From Hyperoodon ampullatus (taxonomy: Eukaryota; Chordata; Mammalia; Artiodactyla; Ziphiidae), in contig OX457062.1 in the NCBI GenBank assembly GCA_949752795.1, forward strand, positions 89,889,777-89,953,776: 64,000 nt of DNA, given 5' to 3'. Shown one piece after another: positions 1 to 40,544 of the stretch. The notes beneath the pieces were generated by a model. That model was not told where the DNA came from, ran no database searches, and saw nothing but the letters and a program-made list of their open reading frames with translations. The position numbers were made by a program, and so were the translations under genes. The stretch's first letter is position 1, and every line of letters begins with the position of its first letter.

Positions 1-2580
1 TTACTATTTTAAAATAGTAAATGTTTAAAAGGCAATAACCCACAAACACAGAACATGAAAAACAAAATTTTTGCAAAGTGGAAAGTCTTTAGATGAATGG
101 TAATTTAGATGAAAGAAAGATGAATCCTAAAGCCAGCAATGGGAAAGCAGAAAAGCAATTTGGTTTACATCACAGAACTCCCTAAAGGCTCAAGTTGAAT
201 TAGTGACAACAGGTACTGAATGAGGTGAAAGTGGGGCTAAAAGAGGGTGAAAGACTATGTATGAAGCGAATAGATCCTTGGGTCCCCTCCCTCCTCTTGT
301 ATACAAGGAACGGCCCCTCCCTGAAGCTGGTACTAGACTTGAGAGGGTAAATACATGCTTATCTGAACTGGAGAGCATCAGGCACAGTTAAGGGTTAGGT
401 ACCTAACTGAAACCAAAAGGATTAAGTTTATGCACTGAAGGTTGAACCTGTGAGCCTTCTTTCCTCACTTTACTCCCAGAAATCTGGCAGCCTGGCTTGT
501 ATCCTTCAGAGGACATAAAAGCCTTCTCAAGGGAATCTTACCTATATAGAAGAAAAGATCTAAAGATACCAATATCAGGGATTTCATAATGTAACAACGC
601 AGCCAGATCACAGGAGAATGAAGCCCACATTCAATAAGCCCCACCCCACCCCAAACCAAACAGACCTTCCAGTCAGCTTTTTAGGGTCCCACTCTTTAAT
701 AAGAGCAAACAAGCAAGACTTTGAAAAGGCCTTTAATATGAAAGATGTCCAAACAAAGGAATATTCAAACAAAGAGCTCTTGGATATTTAAAAAAATACA
801 TGATAGTAGAAAAAAAGTAAACAAAATAGATAGGTTAGGAGCAAAAAAGTTTAGGAAATCTCCAGAAGGAAGAATAAAGATGGGAAACAGAGGATTAAAT
901 ATAAGAATATTGGGAGACTAATCTAGGAAGTCCAAAATCCAAGTAACTTATTTTTCACAACAAGAAAGGGAGTCGGGGGAATCCACAAATAACTCAAGAA
1001 AATTTCCCAGACAAAAGAACTTGACCTTCCATGCTTTTTCCATACTTCCCATACTTTTCCAAACCTGACTTTTCCAAGTTTAAAGTATCCAGCTTCTGAA
1101 CACATCATTGGGAAAATTTCAAAATATTACATACAAAGAGAAGATACTAAGAGGTCTGGGGAGGGAGGGAGAGGGAATGGACACATACAAAAAAAATAAG
1201 AATCAGAATAGCATTGCATTTCTCAGCATTCAGAAGACAGAAAACAATGGGCCAATGCCTTCAAAAATAATTCTAAGGAAAAGTTAATCCCAACCTGGAA
1301 CTCTATACCTAGCCAACCTATGAATCGTGTGATGACAGACACTCAAGATATCAAGAAATTTATCTCCCACACACTTTCTCAGGAAGGTAGTGGTGATAAA
1401 TCAAGAAAGAAGTCAGGGGATTAACACAATATAACAGTGAAAGGATACACCAACCCAAGAGGTGTGTAGCAAACCTAGAGAGTAAACCAATCCAAACTGG
1501 AATATACCAAAACAGAAGACATCTCTAAGAATGAATACCTAATGAACTGAACATACTAAAAGGAAGTTGGCACAAATGAAGGCGAGTCTGGGGAGAAATC
1601 AGTGACGAGTACAAAACACAAGTGAAAAATCTCCCTCCAAAAAAAAGTTACGCAGAAAAAAAAAAGTAGTAACAGTATATATACCACATGGCCTAGTTGT
1701 GAAAAGGCTTAAGGTAAAAACTACTGAGTTAACCTAAACCATAACTATAATAGAGCCTTGAGATGGTAAGAATATGTGTGTCCATGGGAATAGGAGGATG
1801 GTGAAAAAGAACCAAATCCTCCATTTCCACACCAGAAAGTCAACAGATGATACCTAAAATTGAAAAACCAACACATAGCAAAATAAACCAAGTCATTTAA
1901 TGATATGGAGGTAAGTAATATGAGAATCAGCTGAGTTGAAAGTGGGTACCTCTGGGGGGTTGGAAAACAGTGTTGTCGCTTTTTAGAATTATTTGATTTT
2001 CTTTTACACTAAGTTCACTGTAACAATGGAAATTAGAAGTAAATTTTTAAAAAATATAGCTTCATGTAGCCTAGAAAGTAACAAAATTAAAATCATAAGA
2101 GTAACAACTACAGTGATAAAGTGTTATCCCATTCCTACAGAGGCAAATCGCTAATGATCTCTAAATGGTATTACTCATATTGGTTAAAAAAACAAACAAA
2201 CAAAAAACCCACCTCTGAATAACCTCTTCCACTAGGGAGGAATTCTGTATATAAATCAAGTCATGTATTTACATATAGTAAATCAAATCTTACATCAGAT
2301 CTAAATCTCACCCACAGTTGAAGCACCTGGTACATAAACTGGCTTGGAAGGCTGCTTCCTGGGTACACAGGTAGACCTGAGCATACCTTTAGGAGCACCA
2401 TTTTGACTTATCTGAAAGTCATGTCATTGCTCCTGTTTCTTAAACAGGTAACAGTAAAGAGTTACCTTGTATTTTTTTTTTTAATAACTAAGGGTTTATA
2501 CACATCACTGACATATGTCTTAAAATACATAAAATACCCTATTGTAACTGAACATAAGGCTGTTTGTCCTGACATTAAAT
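1..2580 (+). repeat. Sequence downstream of STT3A with an old HAL1/L1-like relic (about 650-2000)
   Basis: I see no gene here. From about 1200 to 1650 the text resembles the 3' part of half-L1 (HAL1) or an old L1M in plus orientation: a ...CAGAAGACAGAAAACAATGG... segment, then CTCTATACCTAGCCAA, then a TCAAGAAATTTATCTCCCAC segment. The rest is A-rich and unremarkable. Names rest on recall of consensus sequences. Confidence 0.5.
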
Positions 2581-2596
2581 ATAGATGGAACTCCTG

Positions 2597-2800
2597 GGCT
2601 TCCCTGGTGGCGCAGTGGTTGAGAGTCCACCTGCCGATGCAGGGGACACGGGTTCGTGCCCCGGTCTGGGAAGATCCCACATGCCGCGGAGCAGCTGGGC
2701 CCGTGAGCCATGGCCACTGAGCCTGCGCGTCCGGAGCCTGTGCTCCACAACGGGAGAGGCCACAACAGTGGGAGGCCCGCATACCGCAAAAATAAAAAAA
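2597..2800 (+). mobile_element. CHR-type tRNA-Glu SINE with target-site duplication
   Basis: It starts GGGCTTCCCTGGTGGCGCAG, carries a pol III B-box-like GGTTCGTGCCC and ends in an A-rich tail. A 16-bp direct repeat flanks it (2581-2596 and 2801-2816, one mismatch), the mark of L1-driven insertion. The ORFs across it are meaningless. Confidence 0.93.
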
Positions 2801-3344
2801 ATAGATGGAATTCCTGTGCTTTTTGTAGCTAATTTGGCAAGGGCTTCAGAACCAGATCATGGAGCTTGTTAGTGGTATATAATAACAAAGAGGCTGAGAC
2901 TAAGGGAGAGAGAAGCTTACCTTTAAATAATCACAACAGTTTTAGTGAATGAGCTAAAGGAAATCGCTAAAGGATAAGTGAGAGTACTGAAAAGCTAGAT
3001 TTCAGATAGATATGTATGGTTACAAATCAGCTAATTCAAAAACACCTACTGACCATCAAGTTCTATATACAATGTTGGAGGAGTTTCTTCCTCTCCATTG
3101 AGAATAATTTCACTGTTTGCCTTAAGTCTTCAAAACTACTGATTTAGTATCACTGGATTTACTCCTGCTCAAAAACAAAAACACCTTGCTAGTCCCAAAG
3201 AATACTGGTGAGATCAGGTCTCGCTAGCCACCTTCTGTCGCTTGTAGTCAAAGAGCCTCTAAGGACAAGAGATGTTGAGAACAGAGACATGATGGCAATG
3301 CAGCTGCCTTTCCTGCCCAGAAATGGCACACCTCTGGTCCCACA

Positions 3345-3490
3345 AACTTTTATTCATTCAGTAAAAGCTTACTGAGCACCCACTATGTGCAAGGCATTGT
3401 GCTAGGTACTGCAGTTTTTGAAATGACAAAATTGTTTATATATGTAGGATCTGAGCTAGTCCTTGATAGCTCTCCTGACTGGAGAGAGAA
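3345..3490 (+). repeat. 5' part of an ancient mammalian interspersed repeat
   Basis: The text TTTATTCATTCAGTAAAAGC, then TGAGCACCCACTATGTGC, matches a common mammal-wide relic also seen at about 45965-46340. I do not recall its database name with certainty. Confidence 0.4.
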
Positions 3491-3624
3491 AGACAGAATG
3501 CCCCTCTGTGGCTCATTTAGGGAGCTAAGAGCACAGATGAGGTTTGTTTTCTGTCCTTCTATCAGCCCAGCACAAACTTTAGGCTTCCTCAAATCAGTTA
3601 TAAGTCAAAACAAATAAGGCACAT

Positions 3625-3867
3625 TTTTAAAAAAATTCCCCCCTTTAATTGACCAAAGTAAAGCCATGACATTTCATTTGGTAACCTGCTCAGAATTATA
3701 AAGATCATTCCATTTGGCTCAGCCCATACTGCCCAGGACAAAACCTCCAGACAATTCTAATCTCATCGCGCTCTGTTCTTATAAACTGCATATTTTTAAA
3801 CCATCTTCAGCGCCCTAAATGTGACACACTCAGTGCGAAGCAGATCAGAGCCGAACGGACGTAACAT
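3625..3867 (-). promoter_or_regulatory. STT3A: STT3A 3' UTR with candidate poly(A) signal
   Basis: Downstream of the STT3A stop, the first clear signal on the minus strand is ATTAAA (plus-strand TTTAAT, 3644-3649). It is followed within about 30 nt by a T/GT-rich stretch (plus strand 3601-3630). This gives a 3' UTR of roughly 220-240 nt. A second, later AATAAA lies at 3349-3354 and could serve a longer isoform. The cleavage site is inferred. Confidence 0.5.
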
Positions 3868-23349
<19,482 letters not shown>

Positions 23350-25308
23350 CTAAAATGGAAAAGTCAAGACCATAAGATATTAAACACCTTCAATTTACCT
23401 AATTCAGTTTCATATTTTACGGTGGTAGAGAAACACAGAAACAGGAGTAATGCACACACCAGAGAGGGTCAGAGCTAATACTAATACCCAAGCCAAGCCT
23501 GAATTATGACCAACTGGCAAGTAAGTAGGCATGTCAGGTCTGTGAGTCAACGATGAAAAGGAATGAGACTCTATCACCATAATTCTGTTTCCCAGTCCTC
23601 ACAGCTAACAAGCACATAAGCACAATTGGCAACAGTGTGGTACAACAGGAGTAAAGAAGAAACACAGAAAAAAGGGGGTTGGAGGAAGACATGCAAAGAA
23701 AACAGGAAAGACTGGAAATAGAGAAAAGAATAATTAAATGGAGAAACAGAGCATTCAAGAAAAGGCAGGGATGTATGAAAGAAAGCAGGGAATGAGCACA
23801 GAAGTGAAAGCAGAAGGCTGAGAAATAGAAGTCATGACTGAATCAGCACAGTTTACAGCCCTAAATTTCAGCTTCAACTGACTGGCTGCAAATTTTCTGC
23901 TCCAAATCCCAGTGGGGTTGCAGGGTCAACTAGAGAGCATGACTGCTCACTCACTAATGCAGGTACAGTCGTGCACTCAGGAAGAGAGGGAGATACACAT
24001 AGATCACTGCACTTTCAATCGCTTACATCACACTATAACTACTGCTCAGATCTACACCCACTTCCCATCAGCTGTCTCAAAGCATCCTGGAATTGACACT
24101 GCTGATTTAAGCCACTGATCCCAGAGACAGCTCATGGAACCAGACGATAATCTGGAAGGAAAAGAGAATAAAATTTTCCTACTAAAGCAAAGAAAGGTTG
24201 GGCCGGGGGAGGGGGGAACTATATTAAAATAAAATGTTGAGGGAAGCAGGCTGTAGACCATTCAGAACAGTGATCACTTGGCGGACAAGATTTATCAGCA
24301 CTAATTAGGAGGTTAGCTATTTCTGTTTAAGACAGCACTGCCTTCTTAAACCATAAACTGGTCAAGGGCTAAGTGACAAAGAATACGATAATAAAGAATA
24401 TGCAACACTGTACAAGACTGCAGGGGAAAAAAAGGAACCCGGATCCTTCCTGATCTTTCTCCCACTATTACTAGAGGAAAGGAGCGGAAAAAAATAACAC
24501 TGGACAGGGTGGAAGGCATGAAGAATCATGTATTTCTAGCTCCAACTGTGGGAAGTCAAGCATCTTTTCCATAATTAACTGTCCCAGAGGGGTGGTTTTA
24601 CATTTAATCCTAATCCCAAAGGAAAACCTTATCTTGAAATCAAAACTAAACACCTAACTCCAGGAAGTCCCTAATCCAGCCACATCCCTCAGGTTTGTAC
24701 TTGTTTTCTCCCACGCCTGAAACAGGAAAACTACCACCGCTGAGCTGATATGAGCCACACGCCTAGAAGACTAAGTGGACGAAATGAGAGTACTAGAACC
24801 TCTACCTGAAAACTGAGTAAAGGAGCTGGTAATTTAGGCCAGGACCTTAAGGGAGTTTCCACACTGTGCTCTCTGGTCGTGTTCGCATACCGCTAAAGCA
24901 AATAAAGGCAAAGACACTTTCCTTAAAGCACCTGGCATCCGTCCTCCACCTCGTCTGTGCCGGCAAGCTGTGGCCCCCTGTCCCACCCTGGCTCAACTTG
25001 CCCACCCGCTGGCCCACACGCTTTCTCACGCTAGCCCCACCCTCCCCCACTTCTGCTCACTCCTGCGCTTCCCTCCTCCCTCCGTCTCCCATCTTCACGA
25101 AATGCAACACCCCGGACACCACCCAGCGCGGGACACCCCACCGCCTCAGCATCCTGAGCGCCATCCCCTCCAGGACTAGTCCCAGGGTCCGATCTTTTCC
25201 ACGCCCTCCTAGCCTAAGCGCCCGCCCCATCCTAGACGCCCCCCATCCTTCCATTCCAGGTTGTCCCCCACACGCCCCACGCCCCCTCCTCTGCAAGGCC
25301 CCAGACTC

Positions 25309-25350
25309 TGCCCGCGCCCGCGCCCACGCCCACGCCCACGCCCGACGCCG
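25309..25350. repeat. GCCCGC/GCCCAC hexamer repeat in the STT3A CpG island
   Basis: Six or so degenerate hexamers in a row next to the STT3A non-coding exon 1 donor. Any ORF through it is a composition effect. Confidence 0.8.
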
Positions 25351-25420
25351 TTAAAGCCCCACCAGCGCCTTGGACTGCACTTGCCCCTAACCCTCAAGTT
25401 ATATCCTAGGGTCTTCTCAC

Positions 25421-25520
25421 CTGACCCGGGCTCCTCAGGAATCCGCTCGCCTCCCCCTGCCATCCGTTCAGCGGCGCACCCAACCCTGGCAGCGTCGGGT
25501 CCGCCTCCCGGGCCGCTCCC
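25421..25520 (-). other. STT3A: STT3A first exon (non-coding), approximate
   Basis: A consensus donor (CAG followed by GTGAGA on the minus strand) lies at 25419-25420, at the edge of a CpG-rich block. It is the best donor upstream of the acceptor of the exon that carries the STT3A start codon. The 5' end of the exon is not visible; I place it before the minus-strand CCAAT box at 25522-25526. The true start could lie further right. Confidence 0.45.
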
Positions 25521-27519
25521 CATTGGTTGGCTCAGGGCCAATACGACACTTGTAGAGAGCGATAGGGTGACGGAACTGCCTGTCAGACTCGGAGGCGTGG
25601 ACGAAGCCGCACTCCCACTTTTTAACTGGACAATACAGATATCATTTAGCAGTGGAAGGCGGGACTTCATGCAACCGTCGAGCTATGATAGGCCGGCTCG
25701 TGAGAGCAAGAGCGCGGAAAGAACACACTCGGAGAAGTTTGGTTGAGGGCCGAGCAGTGACGTGTCGGTCTGCGGGCCGCAGAGTCGCGAGTGGAAGGTG
25801 TGGCGCGTTTAGCACAGTCACGTGACAGGAAGCGGAAACTACGCGAAGGAATGGGCAGAAACTACAAATCCCGAAAAGCTGTGCTGAGGTCGCTCGCCTC
25901 CGTTTCTGAGAGTTTCGTTTCTTTAAAGGTAGAAATTGATGTTGCCTAATATAAGGTTAAAGGAGAGGTGGGAAGAATTTTCTACCTATTCTCAATGAAA
26001 CCTCAATCGCTTCCCGGTCCAGACCGCTACATCTTGTGCAAGATCTTGTCTGACAGTTCGCTCAAGAGCTACGTTTGACTTTGCTCCGGTAAACTGCGAT
26101 GGACGAGAGCCCTGCAAATGTCACAAGGCATTTATTTCCCTTTCTTAAGCCCCTGACCTCGTGAATGAGCATGCCTAGGGCTAAAGGGGTCGTCGGGGTT
26201 CGGTGGGAAGAATCTACGCCGCGGGCTGAGTCCCCCACGGTCGCAGAGGCGGTCCTCCCAAAGCGTAGACAGGCTTCTTCCTGGAACCAGCTTGCAGCCT
26301 GGTGGTGCTTTGCTCACCCCTTTGTAAGTAACCTGCCAGTGAAAGCTGCCCTAACTGCCTCTCTTCCCCTTCTCTCCTCACACACACAAGAAACGTTGCT
26401 TGAAGGCACGGAAGGGGGAGAAGTTTCAGCAGCCAATTCCATCACCTCTCGGACACGCACTCCCACTCCCTACACATCTCAGTGAGCAACAGCCACACCG
26501 ACAAAAATGGGAGCATCCGGCAACTGTTCAAATTTAGTGCCAGTGGCACTCCTTTCTCTTCGCGGTTACTCTACTGTTGAATGCAACCGACCAAACTTAC
26601 TGAAAGCATATTAAATCAGTACTTCAAAATCACGTGTAGTTTTCAAATTTTACAGGACCAGGTTCACCCCAGGATGAGTCAATAGATCTGCTTTTTCGTT
26701 TTGTATTTATAATGTGTTCAGTGTAATTAACAGAAGGAAACTGAAGCTGAACCTGAAGGAACTGCAGAACTTCAAGCAAATGCTTCTTCAAAACGAGTTT
26801 TTATTTTTAAAAAAAGGAATTAAAATTAGAAAGATTCCTTTACATTAAAAAAATACTGTTTCAAAAACATTTAAGATATCGAGGTTCTCGTTTTGTTTTT
26901 TTTTTATTACTAAACCTGTTTCTTAAAGGGATATGTTTAACTTTCCAGGTGGTACAATTAAGTCAACTTTTTCAGAAGTCAAAATATACTGCTAAAGAAC
27001 GAAGTTCAAAATCTAAGCCAAGAATCAACTGTACTCCAATAACAATTTCTAAAAAATCTAATGCTATTTTTAGGATGATTCTCTAATATTAATCAATTAA
27101 TAGGGAAAAGCTTATCTATAAGTAAAAGTCAGGATGGCAAAATCATGGGGGAAATTATAGTTATTATAAACCCAGAGATTATACACGAACATTCAGGGTA
27201 TCAGTTAATCTCTCTCCCTCCTGACTTATTGGACCAAAAGTTTTGATTTGGTTCCGAAAAACTTTTTACAGTCCTATCAGTTGCTTAAAATAATGCTATT
27301 TTTAGCTTGCTTTGTAGGAGTTGTCATTCCTGTGGAGCTTTTGGTCTTTCCTGAAGTGTCTACTTACCTCTTTTATATTATTGATCGAAAGAAACACGTC
27401 TTCATCTCACCTGGAGCAGACCAGAGTAACAGTACGTTTTCTTCTTGAAGATGTTCTCCCCAGAACCCACCTTTCCAAGTATGCTGTATAGCTGTATTAC
27501 CAAGCCTTCTTCTCAGTAC

Positions 27520-27562
27520 ACTCTGATTCCACTGTTTCATGACTCTGATTCCACTGTTTCAT
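27520..27562. repeat. 22-bp tandem duplication
   Basis: ACTCTGATTCCACTGTTTCA plus T occurs at 27520-27540 and again, identical, at 27542-27562. Confidence 0.95.
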
Positions 27563-28639
27563 GTTGTTTGGTTGGGTGTTTGTTTCAATTAGTCATCTAT
27601 TTCTTGGAATTTTCACTTCGATAGATTCTTCAAGTAACTTTTTCAGAAAAGCTTAATGGAAAGCAAACAATGCCTTTATTTTGTCCTTGATAGCATAGCT
27701 AGGTTTAGAGTTCTAAGAACGAAATTGGGACCCACCCATCCCATATACAGACAAGCACACATAAAAGCATACTTTCAAGGCATTACAATTTTATCTTCTA
27801 TTACTCAGAGTTGTTCTTGAGAAGTCTAATAGCAATGTGAGTCAGTCTCTTGGAGGTAACCTATTTTCCTGGTGTTTCTCCATAAAGATCCCATCTGGTT
27901 TTGGGGGGGTTTTTTTTCCTTTCATTGCTTTTCACTTGGCAGTGAAAACCATCTATATGAAAAGTCCAATTTTCATCATAAGTCCCGAAAATTTCCTGAT
28001 TTTATTGTCTCCATGCTTCTGTTCTCATTTTCTGAAACAAATGTCAGATCTGATTCTTGGATACCTCCACGATTCTTAACTTTTTCCGTGTCAATCTTTT
28101 TGCTCTTTGTTCTGAGAAATTTCCTCAATTTTACGTTGTAGTTCTCTAATTTAGCATCCTCGGCATCACTTCTATAAGCCATCTCATTTTATTTCCACAA
28201 CTGTTTTGATTTCCAAGAACCTTCCTATTCTGTCCCCTTTTCACAATCTGTTCTTACTTTATGGATGCAATAGTTTACCAAGTTTCTATGAAAGTAGTTA
28301 TTAGAATTTGTTAACTTTTGTTTCTAGAATTACTTAAATTTCCTCCAGGTCCAGGTGGGGTTACTGTGTATCTTAGAAAAGCTCCTGAAATGATGCTGCT
28401 GTTAACCCATGGTTAAGAACTACTAAATGATCAAATGGTTACTCTGTCCCACAGGTCTGAAGGTACAACATTGAAACTTGAAATCAGAGAATTGAGTCCA
28501 AGGATGGAAGCCTGAACACATGGCATAATCTCTTATCCTACTCAAAGATTCTCTGAATTCCAATGTTTTATCCAACTTTGAGACCTATGGAAAATAATAG
28601 TTATTTGAACACATAGTTCTTAAGAATTTGATCATTTCT

Positions 28640-28760
28640 CAGTCTCCTACACCGTATTGTTAGGTCCAAGAAGACAGCAATCATCTTTCTGGTTCACCCT
28701 TGAATCCCCAGTGCCTTGCAGAGCCTGACAGAGAAGGCGCTCAAATGACTGTTACATAAT
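28640..28760 (+). repeat. L2 LINE 3' end
   Basis: Text CTTGAATCCCCAGTGCCTTG followed by GGCGCTCAAATGACTGTT matches the L2 tail region. Confidence 0.6.
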
Positions 28761-30639
28761 TAAGTCATCTGTTCCCCTCACTTGATCCTTTACTGGTTCT
28801 GTGGACTCGCTTTAGGTTTATCCAAAATATTTCACTGAATGTACGGCTCTCATTGTTAAAAAGACCGAACTTACACTGACCTGGAGTCAGCTTCCTTATA
28901 GCTTCTGTGGGTTGAACGATAGCACAGGAGGGATGTTAGGGTGGGGGCAAAGAAGTGGGGTGGTGAGATGACTGCTGAACAGCCTTCCATCACTACTGAA
29001 GAACCAGTAACGTCTACCAGAGCAACCTCCACAGAGGTAACCACGGAGCACAGAAGCTGAACAAATGTACTACTTCTATAATCAGAAAGTAAGTGGGTGG
29101 AAAATGAACAGTGAACAACTATAGTTGCCCTTTTATTCCCACAGATGTTATCCTTTAAGGTGGTTCACAAACCCCTAACCATTAGTTGCCCTCTTCTGGG
29201 TTTATTCCAGTTTGTCACAATTTCTCTTATATTTTCTCTTGGCCCCTTACCAAGTGCAGAGCAATGAACAAGTCAGTGCATGAATTTGTCCATTTAAAAG
29301 TTTCCAACGGACTTAACATACTCAGGTCTAGAAAGCATTTACTTTGTAGAGTTACTATAATGGACAACTCAGCTCTAGATAGGATAAAAGGGTCGTGTTT
29401 TCAACACACATACCTGTCCAAGCTGTGATGTCTGTCCCTGAAGAGAGATTTGTGAACATGATTCCTTAGATCCTCCTGGCTGTATGACTGAAACTCAAGC
29501 TCTCACTTTCGTCTGTAGTGATGTGCCCTCCCTTATTTTCAGTTACTATTAATCTGCCTTAAACTGCCATTCTGAACTTGGCAAAAACAGAGCCTACTCT
29601 CCCTTTGATCCCAATTTCCTAATCGCTGCCCTCACTGCCCATATGCTAGTGAAAAGGCAAGAGAAGTTTACACTGCTTTTGTGTACATCTCATGAAATTA
29701 GGAATACCTACAACAATAGACATTTGGTAATCTAGCCTTTGTACAGGCCTGGCCTCTCAGTTACACTAATAAAACTTTACAGATTCCTCACGTCCAGTGA
29801 CTTAAAGCATTTTCTATAGCCAGGCACAGTGCTGGATAATATCACTTGCCTTCCTCTACTCAACTTCCCTCACCCTTCTAAGACCAGCTTAGCTGACACA
29901 AATACAAATTTCAGGCAGCAAAGATGTGGCCATCTTAATCTCATTTTAAAAACTACAACAACCAATCTTAAGTAAGGCAGTCGCTGATCAGTTGCAAGCT
30001 GATGAAATACTGAGGTCTTCTTCAACCACCCCCTCGGCAACCTGAAAGTAGTTCTCCGCAATACTACTGTCAAATGACCAGAGGGATATTGAAAATAAAT
30101 CTTAAACTGTCTTTTACAATTTTTTGTTCATGAGCTGGAAACACCTACTTCCAAAATACCCACTATTTTAAAACCTTCTGTATTCAAACTTGGTTCACAT
30201 CTGCTGGCAACGATTTTTAAATCCTTATTTTGTCCTGTACATAGTAAAGGTTTCTGTTAACCAAATGTCTAATCTGTTCCCTAATGAGAATGTTCAATTC
30301 TTGAAGTCTAGAAGGCCCTCTCTTCCTTCATGAGTACACAGGACAGATGCACATATAGACTTTAAAACAACTCAATCCCAAATTCTTTCACAAGATGTTA
30401 ACATGATTATAATCACATAACCCAAACTTCTTCAGGGAACATTTTTCAGAACTAATCTCCCAAATTATCCAAGACAAAGTCCTGGGTTCCATGCATATGT
30501 TTCTTGAAGTGACGACTTGTAAATTTCAACCATTACACATTTGTGGGAAACAAGCTCACGTCTGTGACGTCTTAAAACTGTGCAAGTGCTTTGACACCTG
30601 CCCCTCCCCCCATATTTAGTCTCTTTAAAATGACAGGAA

Positions 30640-31507
30640 AACACCAACCAATCACAGGTTTAATGGGTTTAATACGTTTACCCCTTCAATTCCTATTTGC
30701 AGCACCCAATATTCCTTTGAAATACCAGACAGACCCAGCAGTGGCCAACAATAAAGTTCAGACCTCCAGAGTTTAAAAGTTCAGGTTCTCTGAGCATTCT
30801 GTGTTGCAGTGGCACTTGTCCAAAATTGGTACCTCCCTATAGCTGGGGGAGCTTTAAATGTACCAGTGAAAAAAGCTTTTTCCCCTTCAAGGGGAAGAAA
30901 GAAAACCACTCCTCAAAACCCAGCAGATCTGGCTGTGAGGTCTTTCCTCCTGTCCCATCTCTTCAGGCTTGTTTTTTCTGCAGTGGAGCAAGAGACCAAA
31001 TCTAGCCTGAGTTACAAGAAACAAGACAGTGATGGCTATAATGGGAGTGACCAGGAGCAGCAGAGTCTCCTTTACTTCCCACGTCCAATATATGTGCTTC
31101 ACAGAAAAACCAAAACAACAGGTCCACAAAATACAACAACTAGAATTACAAAAATCCATTCATCCAAGGGCGGTGGAAGGCAGGAAGGGGAGGTGGGAGG
31201 ATAAATGGCACAGGGAGAAAAAGTATTCAACTCAGTCCAGGCACGGGGGCTGGCAAATGCTAGAAAAGAGCTGCAGAAAAACCTGTGGTCCTTTCAGACT
31301 CACCGGTGTTTAAAATCCATACTGGTGTCAGGACGATTCTGCCTTATGTGCACCAGAGACAAAAATCCGATTCCTCAGAGAGAAGGGAATATGCACAGGG
31401 CCCTTGGCAGAGTGGGTCCTGCCTTCCCTGGTCAGGGAGGTGAACAAGAAAAAGAGCTGACGCGGCATCCTTCCAATCCCACCCATCCCCTCTGGGTGGC
31501 AGGCGAC
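30640..31507 (-). promoter_or_regulatory. EI24: EI24 3' UTR with tandem ATTAAA poly(A) signals
   Basis: Two ATTAAA hexamers on the minus strand (plus-strand TTTAAT at about 30659-30664 and 30668-30673) lie some 840 nt after the EI24 stop. They are followed by a GT-rich stretch (plus strand 30640-30657, CA-rich). The length fits the roughly 0.9-kb 3' UTR expected for this gene. The end is inferred. Plus-strand ORFs in this UTR are chance. Confidence 0.5.

Positions 31508-40544
<9,037 letters not shown>

Larger units (their letters stand above)
25280..25900 (-). promoter_or_regulatory. STT3A: STT3A CpG-island promoter
   Basis: This G+C-rich, CpG-rich block stands out from AT-rich flanks. It contains a minus-strand CCAAT box (25522-25526), an opposed plus-strand CCAAT (25538-25542), a 10-bp palindrome GTCACGTGAC (25817-25826) of USF/TFE type, ETS-like AGGAAGCGGAA (from 25828) and ACTACAAATCCC (25861-25872), which resembles a ZNF143 site. 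I see no TATA box. The composition fits a housekeeping promoter, possibly bidirectional. Confidence 0.75.
25900..30640. other. Intergenic gap between EI24 and STT3A
   Basis: I see no protein-coding gene here. Content: a CpG-poor transition to 26.5 kb with a plus-strand consensus donor at 26324-26329, a 22-bp tandem duplication (27520-27562), AT-rich sequence that looks like an unclassified old repeat at about 27830-28420, and an L2 3' end at about 28640-28760. A divergent non-coding RNA from the STT3A promoter is possible but unproven. Confidence 0.6.

Noticed and set aside
2597..2680. tRNA gene-like start with A and B boxes
   Set aside because: The tRNA-Glu-like head belongs to a SINE; it lacks a complete cloverleaf and has a SINE body and A-tail. 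The same holds for all other copies.
1..3300. Start of CHEK1 downstream of STT3A
   Set aside because: Human order predicts CHEK1 next, but there is no CpG island or recognisable exon here; it probably lies beyond the left edge.
24866..25746. ORFs of 153-162 aa on both strands
   Set aside because: They lie in the STT3A promoter CpG island with hexamer repeats (runs of Arg-Pro or Gly-Arg). No conserved protein text.
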